Counted from the stretch's first letter, positions 34,488-42,938 are shown. The stretch is DNA of 64,000 nt from PWVB01 sp034676805 (GCA_034676805.1 JAXDDO010000003.1:62001-126000); one strand, 5' to 3'. Numbers and translations are program-made. The notes: a model not told the origin generated them from the letters alone.

Positions 34488-36034
34488 CGGCTCCCCACCA
34501 CCATCAGGACAAGCAGGAGTATCAGCACCGACCAGAGCACCGATCCGCTACCCTCAACCACCTCGGCCGTCACACGCACCGTCCCCAACAGGTTCTCTGC
34601 CCCCTGCCAGGCTGCTCGATACAGCCACCTCAGATCCAGTAGCTCGACAACCGGCGCACCTCTTCTCAGCGTCGCCCGCACACCACCACCCCAGCGAGCC
34701 AGAGCCATCCCTCCGACTAGCACGAAAACCCACAGAAGATACGCGACCGGTGTCATGGGCAGTGCATCGATCGACAGGCAAGACACAATGATCCCGCCTA
34801 CTCCGATGACCAGACCGGCGGTCAGGCTAGCTAAGCGCAGCAACGAGGGCGGGCGGACGCGCCCTTCGGCACGCCACACAGCACTCCTTAGCAGCGAGGC
34901 CACGATGAAAGCAAGCCCTACAGCGAATATCAGCCGCCACAGCCACGAAGATGAAGCCAGAACAGCGCCATACAGCTGATGGAAAGGCGATGCCGGCACC
35001 CCAAGCAAAATCCCCACACTCAGCAAGGTCGGCCAGAACCACACGTACTCACGAGAGCTGAAGCGCCGCGACGCCAGCAAGAGGCCCTGGCACGCAATCC
35101 ACGCCCCGGCCCCCCACACGAGGTACTCGGCACTGCTCAGCGCTACGGCTCCGGTCACAGCAGCAAGCAGCATACCGTTGCAGGCCAGGCGAAGTCTGTC
35201 CCTGCCACCAGCACTAAGGCTCTTGATGCCCGCCCACAGCACCGAGATAACGCCCCACCCCACAACCCACTCGGGGAGTACGCCGCCACCCGGAAGAGAA
35301 AGCAGCCTATAGAGCAACGCCACACCAGTCAGCGGGGAGAACATGCCCATCAGCGTCAAACCCCGCGACCTGCCGGCGGCCTCGGTATGCACAACCTGGA
35401 ACGGATAGAACCCAACGCGCATGAGGCAAGCCGTCGTCAAGAGCGTCAGGACCGGGTAAGAGGGCCGCATGAGCCACCATAGCTCGCTCGCGCCGTCCTG
35501 CAAGATGAAAAGCGAAGTTGCCCACAGGACCAGCGAGGCCAACCCGTTGATGGCTGCACCCCAAACGACCTGCTCACCATCCGTGCTACCTACAAGACGG
35601 ACGGCGAACCAGACAACATCAAAGACCGCCCACATTGCCAGCGTCATCAGGAGCGAGCCGCTGGCGAGGACCAGCCATACGACGGTCAAACTGATCACGA
35701 CCAGGCTACCCGTCAACGGCAGAGGCTCTCCCTGCTCCGAGGCGGTGACCCACTGCACGCCACATACCGCCAGACCCACAGCAAGCGCGCACCACCAGAG
35801 GGCGGGACTCATTTCGAGCAACATCCACCCCCCTGCCACACTGCTGGGCGACCACATAGATATGGCCCACCTGCCGGTCAACGGTCCCAGGCCCCACAAC
35901 AGCACTAACAGGGTTGCCCAACCGGCCGAAAGAAGTCTTCGAACAGCGCGCGTCTTGCGGAAGGAACTTATGCCCAGCAGCAGCAGCCCACCACCGAAAC
36001 CCAAGTAGATCAGAAGTGGATAGAAATCGGACAT
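34484..36034 (-). CDS. Divergent antiporter-like membrane subunit (NuoL/M/N superfamily)
   Basis: 516-residue hydrophobic protein with about 13-14 helices. Similarity to the proton-conducting subunits is weak but visible in RVGFYPFQVVHTEAAGRSRG and the helix pattern. The lysine/glutamate positions of typical NuoN are hard to align. GGAG upstream supports the ATG at 36034; the earlier frame start at 36061 lacks one. First gene of the three-gene membrane set, and its end overlaps the small subunit by 4 bases. It may be a degenerate partner of the subunit at 32428. Confidence 0.65.
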   Translation of the reverse strand: MSDFYPLLIYLGFGGGLLLLGISSFRKTRAVRRLLSAGWATLLVLLWGLGPLTGRWAISMWSPSSVAGGWMLLEMSPALWWCALAVGLAVCGVQWVTASEQGEPLPLTGSLVVISLTVVWLVLASGSLLMTLAMWAVFDVVWFAVRLVGSTDGEQVVWGAAINGLASLVLWATSLFILQDGASELWWLMRPSYPVLTLLTTACLMRVGFYPFQVVHTEAAGRSRGLTLMGMFSPLTGVALLYRLLSLPGGGVLPEWVVGWGVISVLWAGIKSLSAGGRDRLRLACNGMLLAAVTGAVALSSAEYLVWGAGAWIACQGLLLASRRFSSREYVWFWPTLLSVGILLGVPASPFHQLYGAVLASSSWLWRLIFAVGLAFIVASLLRSAVWRAEGRVRPPSLLRLASLTAGLVIGVGGIIVSCLSIDALPMTPVAYLLWVFVLVGGMALARWGGGVRATLRRGAPVVELLDLRWLYRAAWQGAENLLGTVRVTAEVVEGSGSVLWSVLILLLVLMVVGSR

Positions 36035-36107
36035 ATAGACTCCAAAGGGGCATTCTAGCACGGAAGCACCTCACGACAAGCACCCCGGCTGCGCCAACCC
36101 CAGACGG

Positions 36108-37820
36108 CTACTCGCTGAGAACGATCACCGTCGGCGCGTCATACACGCGGAAGTTCTCATCGAGGCGCGGCAGCCTTAGGGCATAGGAGGCGCCACATCG
36201 CTCCGCAAGCGACACCCCTAGAGACAGACCTGCATCCGCGACTGGGTCGTCGGTGACCGCCAATGGCCCGATGCTCGGGCACCGCGCGAAGACCCTTGCC
36301 TCGCGAGTCGAGAGCAGATTGCGGTACCAGGTCAGTGTCGCGGCATACTCCTCGGGCCTTGTCGAGATACCGCCATATCCACGCCGGCTTGCCAACACGA
36401 CGAAGGCCGCGCGCCGATCAGCATCTTCCAGGGCTGCCAGCTTCTCGGGGCTTTCCACCGCAAGCACGGGCAACTCGACTTGCTGGAAAGCGATCGGATC
36501 CTGCCCCGGCAGAAGCGCTGGCAGAGGATGGTCCCAGGTTTCGACAGCGATGGTGTCACCTGGCTCAACATTTGCATAGAGCCACCGCGACGCGGTCTCC
36601 CACGGGTGCGGCGCGCGATAGAGCGACGTCTGCGCGATCCCCAGGAGCACAGTGGGAATCCACGCGATGGCCAGCACCCCTGCTCTCACGATTCGGCGCG
36701 CCGGTTGGCTGGAGACCTGCGCCGGAGCACGATCCGGCCGCGCGTGCTTGTTGGCAGGGCCCGGGAGTGCTGCGTAGGCCGCCAGCCCCGCCCACCAGGG
36801 GTAGAGCGGCAGCATGTAGCGCGCGAACTTCACATGTAGCCCGCCGAACCCGAGGAGGTAGACCAGCGCCAGCAGCCAGCCGATCCGGACGCTTGGCCTC
36901 CTCCTGGCATCACCCGTTAAGATCGCACGTGCGAGGCCCACCAGCCCCAGAAGCGTGACGCCTGGGCCAAGTCCCCACAAGGACATCTGGGCCAATGGGT
37001 AGAGATAGGGGCGCGTGTTGGCGTACTGCAGCGTATAGGGGAACTCCACGCGCCCGCTAGCCATCAGGCTCTGAACCCACGGCCCGCGCCAGCACGCCAC
37101 CGGCGCCAGAAGCGACCAGGGCGAGACCGCCGCGAAGGCCAGGAGCGCGCCTGTGGCCATCGCGCCGAGGCGACGCCCCGCCTGACGGATATCCGGCGTG
37201 GCTGGTTCGACCCAGATGCCGAAAATGGCAAAGGGCACAGCGACGACTGCCAAACTCGCCTTGCAGGCGACGGCAAGGCCAGCGAGGGCGCCCCCCGCCC
37301 ACCAGCGTCGTCTGCCGATGGCGAGGCCAGCAGCGCAAGCCAGTGCCGAGGCCAGCGGATCCACGGTGTAGAAGTGCCCCTCCTGTATAAGGAAAGGCGC
37401 CCAGGCCGCGGCGCCTGCAGCGAGCAGTCCGCCTGCCCGACCCGCCAACCGTCTGCCGCAGGCCCCAGCCAAAGCCACCAACACTACACCCACCAGCGCC
37501 GAGCACAAACGCAAGGCATACAGCGGATCGGCGCCGGGCGCGGTTAGGATGACCAGGCGCGCAAGGGTTACCGGCAGATGACCGTAGGGGAAATCCGGGA
37601 TGGCGGCACACACATTGGCGTAGAGAGGCACTGTCTGTGCTGCGCCGACGAGAAACCGCTCGTCGGGATGTGCCGCGATCCCGCCATCCCAGTCTGGAGC
37701 GACAAACCGCAACGTGGCCGCCAGGAACAGCACAGCCAGGCTCAACGCTCGGTACCAGCCTTCGGAGAGACGGTATGCTGCCCTGGTCCCACCGTCGCCG
37801 TCGCTACTCCTCAGTTTCAT
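36108..37820 (-). CDS. GT-C fold glycosyltransferase (family 39-like)
   Basis: About 570-residue membrane enzyme of the PMT/ArnT-like GT-C superfamily. The first periplasmic loop carries AAHPDERFLV, where the acidic pair is the expected catalytic site, followed by about ten membrane helices and a C-terminal soluble domain. These enzymes use polyprenyl-phosphate sugars to glycosylate exported lipids or proteins. AGGCGG is six bases before the ATG at 37820; ATG at 37826 is also possible. Leftward, upstream of the complex I-like trio but probably functionally separate. Confidence 0.85.
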   Translation of the reverse strand: MKLRSSDGDGGTRAAYRLSEGWYRALSLAVLFLAATLRFVAPDWDGGIAAHPDERFLVGAAQTVPLYANVCAAIPDFPYGHLPVTLARLVILTAPGADPLYALRLCSALVGVVLVALAGACGRRLAGRAGGLLAAGAAAWAPFLIQEGHFYTVDPLASALACAAGLAIGRRRWWAGGALAGLAVACKASLAVVAVPFAIFGIWVEPATPDIRQAGRRLGAMATGALLAFAAVSPWSLLAPVACWRGPWVQSLMASGRVEFPYTLQYANTRPYLYPLAQMSLWGLGPGVTLLGLVGLARAILTGDARRRPSVRIGWLLALVYLLGFGGLHVKFARYMLPLYPWWAGLAAYAALPGPANKHARPDRAPAQVSSQPARRIVRAGVLAIAWIPTVLLGIAQTSLYRAPHPWETASRWLYANVEPGDTIAVETWDHPLPALLPGQDPIAFQQVELPVLAVESPEKLAALEDADRRAAFVVLASRRGYGGISTRPEEYAATLTWYRNLLSTREARVFARCPSIGPLAVTDDPVADAGLSLGVSLAERCGASYALRLPRLDENFRVYDAPTVIVLSE

Positions 37821-37870
37821 CGCCATCCGCCTAGTATAGCACCCTCCGGCAAGTGCCCGCATCATGCCAT

Positions 37871-37898
37871 TTGACAAAAACTAGAGGTTAGGTAAAAT
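37871..37898 (+). promoter_or_regulatory. Sigma-70-type promoter of the leader/GNAT transcript
   Basis: TTGACA (37871-37876), 16-base spacer, TAAAAT (37893-37898). This is the best consensus promoter in the window. A transcript would start near 37905, 36 bases before the small leader ORF. Confidence 0.75.
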
Positions 37899-37940
37899 AC
37901 GTGTTGTAGTGTGAGTAAGACGTTTTTTTGGAGGAGTGCT

Positions 37941-38039
37941 GTGAGCATAAACGTTGCTTTGTTGAGCTTCGGGGCAGTGCCAGAGGGTGGTCTGGCCCAA
38001 TTGCCTTGTCGCAGTGCGCCTCCCAGAAGGTTAGAATAA
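37941..38039 (+). CDS. Candidate 32-residue leader peptide
   Basis: GTG-initiated frame of 33 codons including TAA, with GGAGGAG at 37931-37937 four bases upstream of the start. The peptide begins MSINVALLSFGAV and ends RSAPPRRLE. It lies between the strong promoter and two hairpins ahead of the GNAT gene. No run of one regulatory amino acid is present. The PPRR near the end could slow ribosomes. It is supported by promoter, binding site and position, not by homology. Confidence 0.5.
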   Translation: MSINVALLSFGAVPEGGLAQLPCRSAPPRRLE

Positions 38040-38052
38040 CCTAACACATCTG

Positions 38053-38089
38053 AAACGACCGTGGGCGACTGCGATACCCACGGTCGTTT
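38053..38089 (+). promoter_or_regulatory. First leader hairpin
   Basis: 13-bp perfect stem: AAACGACCGTGGG (38053-38065) and CCCACGGTCGTTT (38077-38089), with an 11-nt loop and no U run after it. Its core CCGTGGG/CCCACGG is the same as in the second hairpin. The right arm can pair over nine bases with the left arm of the next hairpin, so the two stems compete. Confidence 0.7.
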
Positions 38090-38106
38090 GCATGCCAAGC
38101 ATAGTC

Positions 38107-38140
38107 AGAGGCCGTGGGAAATCCCACGGCCTCTTTTTTT
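38107..38140 (+). terminator. Intrinsic terminator within the GNAT leader
   Basis: Inverted repeat AGAGGCCGTGGGA (38107-38119) and TCCCACGGCCTCT (38122-38134), followed by T7 at 38134-38140. It is a strong rho-independent terminator 32 bases upstream of the GNAT start and on the same strand, so the downstream gene needs read-through, anti-termination or a separate promoter. Confidence 0.88.
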
Positions 38141-38171
38141 GCGTCTCGGTATTGACTACAAGGAGAAAGCG

Positions 38172-39251
38172 ATGTCGCATCTAGCAGAACTGACGACGAT
38201 TCGGACCGTCTCTGAGCCGCCGGCGATTGCTGGCCTTCGCTTCAGAGGATTCGCTGGCGAGGAGGACTACCCCTCGATGCTGGCAGTGATTGAGCGCAGC
38301 AAGGAGGCAGATCAGATCGAGCGTACCGACACCCTCGATGACATCCGGCGCAACTATGCGCATCTGGTGAACAGCGATCCGCAGACCGATATGCTCTTCG
38401 CCGAGGTCAACGGCCACGTGGTCGGCTATAGCCGTGTTTGGTGGCAGTTTGTGGATGATGGGCAGCGCGTCTACAGCCACCTAAGCTTCCTGCTTCCCGA
38501 GTGGCGCGGCTACGGCATCCGCCTGGCGATGCTGAGGTTCAGCGAACGTCGCCTGGCCGAGATTGCCAGAGGCCACAACAGCTCGCTGCCAGCTTTCTAC
38601 GAAGCGTGGGCCTCCGACGGCGAGCATCACCTGCGACAGTTGCTGGAGGCGCAGGGCTACTGCGCCGTGCGCTACGGCTTCGAGATGGTCCGGTCCAGTC
38701 TGAACGACATCCCGGACCTCGATCTACCCGAGGGCATCGACGTCCGACCGGCAAGGCCCGAGCACTTCCGCCAGATCTGGGACGCCGCCAGAGAGGCCTT
38801 CCAGGACCACTGGGGCTACTCGGAAGCCGAGTGGGCCTACAGCAACCTGGAGAGCTGGCAGCAATCGCCAACCTTCACACCCGACCTCTGGCAGGTAGCC
38901 TGGGCCGGAGACGAAGTCGCCGGGATGGTGCTGAACTTTATCAGCGACGCGGAGAACCAAGAGTACAACCGCAAGCGGGGGTACACAGAGACCATCTGCG
39001 TGCGTCGGCCCTGGCGACGCCGGGGATTGGCCCGCGCACTGATCGCGCGCAGCCTTAGGGTTCATCGCGACGTCGGGATGACAGAGACAGCTCTGGGAGT
39101 GGATGCGCAGAACCCTAACGGCGCCCTGCAGCTCTACGAGAGTATGGGCTACCAAGTCGTGAAGCGCAACTCCGTGTATCGCAAGCCGCTGGACGCGGAG
39201 GCGCTTGCTCAAGAGGAGACATCGAATGAAGATCATTCGCGAACACTATGA
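38172..39251 (+). CDS. Tandem two-domain GNAT acetyltransferase
   Basis: 359-residue protein with two GNAT domains, as in mycothiol synthase-like proteins. The N-terminal copy (about 15-150) has VNGHVVGYSRVWW and LLPEWRGYGIRLAML; the C-terminal copy (about 190-345) has VRRPWRRRGLARALI, the acetyl-CoA-binding R/QxxGxG/A pattern, and NPNGALQLYESMGY. AAGGAG at 38160-38165 supports ATG 38172; the upstream in-frame start would lie inside the terminator. The substrate is unknown. The leader ORF and terminator suggest conditional expression, as in drug-inducible genes. Confidence 0.85.
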   Translation: MSHLAELTTIRTVSEPPAIAGLRFRGFAGEEDYPSMLAVIERSKEADQIERTDTLDDIRRNYAHLVNSDPQTDMLFAEVNGHVVGYSRVWWQFVDDGQRVYSHLSFLLPEWRGYGIRLAMLRFSERRLAEIARGHNSSLPAFYEAWASDGEHHLRQLLEAQGYCAVRYGFEMVRSSLNDIPDLDLPEGIDVRPARPEHFRQIWDAAREAFQDHWGYSEAEWAYSNLESWQQSPTFTPDLWQVAWAGDEVAGMVLNFISDAENQEYNRKRGYTETICVRRPWRRRGLARALIARSLRVHRDVGMTETALGVDAQNPNGALQLYESMGYQVVKRNSVYRKPLDAEALAQEETSNEDHSRTL

Positions 39252-39579
39252 GGAAAGACTGGAGAGGATCTGCCACATCTTCGAGCCTGCAGGCTGGTAC
39301 CAGGTCGGCGCGTCCGTCAACGGCACCGCTATCGCGATCGACGAGGACCTACTGGCTTGGTTCTACATCGCACCGGGCTACGAAGACCGCGAGATGGGGC
39401 GGCGCCTGCTCCACTGGGCGCTCGACCTGCTCGGCGCCCAGGCCTGGGCCGTGGTCCAGGCACGTGAGAGCGTGGTTAGAGCTTTGGTCGAGAGCACAAA
39501 TGCTTTCATCCTGGAGAGTTATCCGGATGAAGCGCCGGGCTCGACGGGAATCAGCGCCTACCTGGTGCAGACTCACTAG
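39226..39579 (+). CDS. Small GNAT-like protein
   Basis: 117-residue protein that resembles the core of a GNAT domain: LLAWFYIAPGYEDREMGRRLLHWAL (beta4-alpha3) and STNAFILESYP. It is shorter than a usual GNAT (about 150). AGAGGAG at 39212-39218 precedes the ATG. It overlaps the end of the two-domain GNAT gene by 26 bases in another frame, so translation is coupled. It may act with its neighbour or be a reduced paralogue. Confidence 0.65.
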   Translation: MKIIREHYEERLERICHIFEPAGWYQVGASVNGTAIAIDEDLLAWFYIAPGYEDREMGRRLLHWALDLLGAQAWAVVQARESVVRALVESTNAFILESYPDEAPGSTGISAYLVQTH

Positions 39580-39602
39580 ATGTCTTACATCCAAGGAGGA
39601 TC

Positions 39603-39646
39603 CCGGACGGGGCCATCGACGGCGCAACTTCGATGGCCCTGTCCGG
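39603..39646. terminator. Bidirectional hairpin between GNAT and TSUP genes
   Basis: Long inverted repeat CCGGACGGGGCCATCG (39603-39618) and CGATGGCCCTGTCCGG (39631-39646), 16 pairs with one G-T, 12-nt loop. There is no T tract on either side. It lies between convergent stops at 39579 and 39741 and probably ends both transcripts. Confidence 0.65.
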
Positions 39647-39740
39647 ACGCACACCCCGTGCGACGGCTCCGTCAGCGCAGCCTGCGTCGACGGCCCTTGG
39701 CAATCGGCAGTTGGTACCCAGCCTGGTGTCATTCACTCGT

Positions 39741-40469
39741 TCAGCCCAAGGTTTTCAGCAAGAGTGAGGCGCTGGTGACCGCCGAGATGAGGAGCACGGC
39801 CTTCCTCGTATAGCCCCGATCAAGGACTGAGAGGGCAGGCCCGGATAGCACAAACCCCGCGGCCACAGCGGGCAAGAGGAACGCGGTTGCGATCAACTCA
39901 TCTCTCCCAAAGCGCCCCACGAGCACCAGCCCCACCAGCGAAACGATCGACCCGAAGATCAGATAGCCCGAAAGGGTTGCACGCAGTCGGGGCCCCTCCT
40001 CATCCTGGTAGAGCAGAGCAATCGGCGGCCCACCTACTGAAGAGAAGGTGCTCATGATGCCCGAGACTGTCCCCACCCCCAATAGCACACCCGAGTTGGG
40101 GATCAGCCGCCAACCGGACAGACTGAGCACGACAGCGACCAAGACCAGCAACGCCGATGCGACCGAGATCACATCCTGCGACATGCGCACCATCAGCAGG
40201 GACGCAATCGCCGTGCCCACGAGTCGCCCCAGCAGCCCCCACTTCAGGCCCAACAGGTCCACCGAACGGCGCTCGCGCATGATCATGGAAAACGTCAGCG
40301 CCAGCGCACAGCCTAACATGGGTCCAGGAACGAACACAGGGTCGATCAGCAGCAGCACCGGCACTGCCACCAGTCCCATGCCCAAGCCCACAGCGCCCTG
40401 AATCAGGGCACCTGCGGCGACAATGCCCCATGCCAGCAGCAGCTCTTGGGTGGTCCAGGCCGACAGCAT
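39741..40469 (-). CDS. TSUP (TauE/SafE) family membrane transporter
   Basis: 242-residue membrane protein of the TSUP family with about seven or eight helices. Two family half-repeats are visible: AAGALIQGAVGLGMGLVAVP and GTVSGIMSTFSSVGGPPIALL. Members move sulfite, sulfonates or other organic anions. It lies 46 bases after nagA and is probably the last gene of the nagB-nagA transcript, so its substrate may be linked to amino-sugar use (for example export of acetate or sulfated products); this is inference. Confidence 0.85.
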   Translation of the reverse strand: MLSAWTTQELLLAWGIVAAGALIQGAVGLGMGLVAVPVLLLIDPVFVPGPMLGCALALTFSMIMRERRSVDLLGLKWGLLGRLVGTAIASLLMVRMSQDVISVASALLVLVAVVLSLSGWRLIPNSGVLLGVGTVSGIMSTFSSVGGPPIALLYQDEEGPRLRATLSGYLIFGSIVSLVGLVLVGRFGRDELIATAFLLPAVAAGFVLSGPALSVLDRGYTRKAVLLISAVTSASLLLKTLG

Positions 40470-40515
40470 TCGCTAGAGGTCCTTCTCAGTCACTGCTCTC
40501 TCGCCGGAAGCAGTT

Positions 40516-41493
40516 TCATAGGCGGAAGGCACCCGACTCGAACGTCATCGGCCCCGGTCCCGCACCAATCTCGTTGGCTGCGCAGCCGATGAGCCTGAGG
40601 GGGTTATGGTACCCGACCGCCAGCAACTCCGCCGGAGTGAAAACACCTAGCGACGCCAGGAAGTTCACACACTCCAGCATCGTCGCCGAAGACCCCACGA
40701 GACACTGCTTCTCAGGATTGTGCAAGCGTCCAGAGGGCTCCAGCACAGCCTGGTTCCCCATCACCTGGTACTCTCCCGGGGGCAGCCCCGCCACGGGTGA
40801 GGCGTCACTGACCACAACCAGCCGCTCGGCTTCTTTGGCCCGCGCTATGGTTTTCAGCGTCGAGGCGGGCAGATGGTGCCCGTCCGAGATAACCATTGCC
40901 GTGAACGCATCGTCCGCCAGACCATCCCAAATGGGATTGGGATGGCGTGGCAGCAGGTTGGGGAGGCCATTCCCAAGATGGGTGAGCGCACACGCACCGG
41001 CGCTGCTCATGCGCTTGAGATCGGTCGTGTCAAAGAGGGAGTGTCCTATTGACACAGTGAGCCCCGCGCTCACCGCGGCTGCAGCAACCGACTCCGCTCC
41101 GGGGATTTCCGCCGCAAGCGTCAACATCTTGACCGTACCGTCGGCCCAGTCGAGCAGCCGCAGAAAAAGCGCGACATCGGGAGCAATCACGTAGCGCGGA
41201 TCATGCGCCCCAACTGCGCCCGGCTCTGCAGAGATAAAGGGGCCCTCCAGGTGGATCCCCAGGACGTGGCCCCGGAATTCGTCTGACCGCCCAACACGGG
41301 CAATCAGCGGAAGGTTCCGCCGGTAGACATCCAATGGACTCGTGATCACGGTGGGCAGGAACGCCACCGTGCCCCGCGACACGAGCGCGCGGAAGGCAAG
41401 CGCAAGGGCCTCCTCTGTGAGGCTGGGGCTCGAGAAATCGACACCGCCAAACCCGTTGACTTGCAGATCAATAAACCCGGTAATCGTCCGCAT
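40516..41493 (-). CDS. nagA: N-acetylglucosamine-6-phosphate deacetylase, shortened
   Basis: 325-residue NagA-like amidohydrolase, shorter than the usual about 380. Motifs: GFIDLQVNGFGGVDF at the very N terminus, HLEGPF, GHS, THLGNG, DGHHLP and VVSDASP, which hold the metal and catalytic residues. It starts almost directly at the barrel, so the N-terminal strands of the small beta domain are missing, and the C-terminal strands also look absent. nagB stops 8 bases upstream, leaving no room for a longer start. Predicted reaction: GlcNAc-6-P to GlcN-6-P plus acetate, feeding NagB. Confidence 0.88.
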   Translation of the reverse strand: MRTITGFIDLQVNGFGGVDFSSPSLTEEALALAFRALVSRGTVAFLPTVITSPLDVYRRNLPLIARVGRSDEFRGHVLGIHLEGPFISAEPGAVGAHDPRYVIAPDVALFLRLLDWADGTVKMLTLAAEIPGAESVAAAAVSAGLTVSIGHSLFDTTDLKRMSSAGACALTHLGNGLPNLLPRHPNPIWDGLADDAFTAMVISDGHHLPASTLKTIARAKEAERLVVVSDASPVAGLPPGEYQVMGNQAVLEPSGRLHNPEKQCLVGSSATMLECVNFLASLGVFTPAELLAVGYHNPLRLIGCAANEIGAGPGPMTFESGAFRL

Positions 41494-41501
41494 TCACCGC
41501 C

Positions 41502-42260
41502 TCACACTTGGGATCCGAGCCGCGCCGGGTCCAGCAGCCGCGCAGCAGCCCAGTCCATGTACATATCACATTTCGCGTGGGTCTGCAGGACCGACGCGGG
41601 CAGCGCGTTCGTGACGGGACCCTCAACCGCGCCCCTGACAGCCGTTGCCTTGCGTGCATCCGGGACTGTGCACACGATAGCTCGGCTCTTCATAAGCTGG
41701 CGAATGCTCATAGAGATTGCTCGCTCCGGTACAGCTTCCAAAGTGGGAAACCATCCCTCACCGAGCTGTTGGCGACGGCAGGCCTCGTCCAGTTCAACCA
41801 CGATGTAAGGCTCTTCAGTGCCGAAGTCAGCCGGCGGATCGTTGAATGCCAGGTGACCGTTTTCGCCGATGCCAATGCAAGCTACGTCGACGACTCGATC
41901 CCGGATCAGCGCGCCAAGCCGTTGGCATTCGACCGTCGGATCGGGCGCTTCGCCGTCGACAAAGTGAAACCGTTGTAGGTTAGGGACGACATTCACGAAT
42001 CGTTCTTTGAGGTAACGCCGGAAGCTAGCAGGGTGGGTCTCCGGCAGGCCAAGGTACTCGTCCAGATGGAAACCGGTGACCAGAGCCCAGTCCACGTCCT
42101 GCTTGACCAGACTGGCAAGCATCTCGAACTGGCTCGCCCCGGTCGCGAGGATCAGCGTTGCCTCACCACGCGTCGCGATGGCCGTGTTCAGCTCCGCAGC
42201 CACACGCTCCGCAGCAGCAGCACCCATCGCCAACTTGTCATCGAAAATGTGTATCTGCAT
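41502..42260 (-). CDS. nagB: Glucosamine-6-phosphate deaminase
   Basis: 252-residue NagB/6-phosphogluconolactonase-fold protein. Segments: ATGASQFEMLASLV (phosphate loop), VTGFHLDEYLGLP, CIGIGENGHLAFNDPP (the NagB signature with active-site His) and SIRQLMKSRAIVC. It converts GlcN-6-P to fructose-6-P and ammonia. AGGAGG upstream of ATG 42260 is a very strong site. First gene of the nagB-nagA-TSUP run. No GlcNAc transporter or kinase is seen here. Confidence 0.93.
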   Translation of the reverse strand: MQIHIFDDKLAMGAAAAERVAAELNTAIATRGEATLILATGASQFEMLASLVKQDVDWALVTGFHLDEYLGLPETHPASFRRYLKERFVNVVPNLQRFHFVDGEAPDPTVECQRLGALIRDRVVDVACIGIGENGHLAFNDPPADFGTEEPYIVVELDEACRRQQLGEGWFPTLEAVPERAISMSIRQLMKSRAIVCTVPDARKATAVRGAVEGPVTNALPASVLQTHAKCDMYMDWAAARLLDPARLGSQV

Positions 42261-42370
42261 GACACCTCCTGCACAAATCCGTCACGGGGCGCAGCGTTGC
42301 CAGATGCACTGGTAAGGGAGGCCGAAGTACGGGCGCTGCACCCCGCGAAGATCACAGACCTAAGCGATGA

Positions 42371-42805
42371 TCAAAGCGCGTTTAGCAACTTGCTGAACCG
42401 TGCTGCCAGCTCCTGAAGGACCGACACCGCCATTTCGGAATCCTCTTTCATCACGCCCAGGAAGTCCCACCGCGTCAGGACGCCACAGCGTGTTGGCTCT
42501 TTTGCTATGACTGATGCCGTTCTTGGCTGATCGGTCAGCAGCGCCATCTCACCGAAGAAGTCGCCGGGTAACAGAGGGTTGAGCACCACGGTCGTGCCAT
42601 CTGCCCTCCGGTGTACCGCATCAGCCTCGCCCGACAGAATGACGAAGAAGCCCTCGCCACTCTTGCCCTGCGTGACAATCGCTTCGCCTTCTTTGTAGTC
42701 ACGATCGACAAAGCGCCTGGCGATGCGGTCCAACTGCCGGCGGCGCAGGCCGCTGAAAAGGGGAATACGCATCAGGATCTGGATCAGTTCATCTTGTTCA
42801 ACCAT
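42371..42805 (-). CDS. Cyclic nucleotide-binding domain protein (copy A)
   Basis: 144-residue protein made almost wholly of one cNMP-binding domain (CAP-like beta roll). The phosphate-binding cassette reads PGDFFGEMALLTDQPRTASV, with the Glu and Arg that contact the cyclic nucleotide. No DNA-binding or enzymatic domain follows. It is divergent from a paralogue of exactly equal length at 43064, with which it shares much sequence. Its promoter is well seen (TTTACA-17-TATACT on the minus strand). Confidence 0.9.
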   Translation of the reverse strand: MVEQDELIQILMRIPLFSGLRRRQLDRIARRFVDRDYKEGEAIVTQGKSGEGFFVILSGEADAVHRRADGTTVVLNPLLPGDFFGEMALLTDQPRTASVIAKEPTRCGVLTRWDFLGVMKEDSEMAVSVLQELAARFSKLLNAL

Positions 42806-42841
42806 GGGTCTGATACCTCCCTTGGGTAGTGGATAGACCCA

Positions 42842-42870
42842 AGTATAGGGTCGAGAGCACGGAATGTAAA
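42842..42870 (-). promoter_or_regulatory. Promoter of cNMP-binding copy A
   Basis: On the minus strand TTTACA (complement of 42865-42870), 17-base spacer, TATACT (complement of 42842-42847). Good sigma-70 match, 37 bases from the start codon. Confidence 0.75.
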
Positions 42871-42910
42871 GCGCAACAGCACTACCAGGGTGAGCACCAG
42901 CTTCGCTGAG

Positions 42911-42938
42911 TTGCTCAGGTCTGGTGCTGCGTTATAAT
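42911..42938 (+). promoter_or_regulatory. Promoter of cNMP-binding copy B
   Basis: TTGCTC (42911-42916), 16-base spacer, TATAAT (42933-42938). About 125 bases upstream of the copy B start. With the leftward promoter it makes a divergent pair about 40 bases apart. Confidence 0.7.

Noticed and set aside
38061..38171. Upstream start for the two-domain GNAT gene
   Set aside because: Would be encoded by the hairpins and terminator; AAGGAG sits right before ATG 38172.
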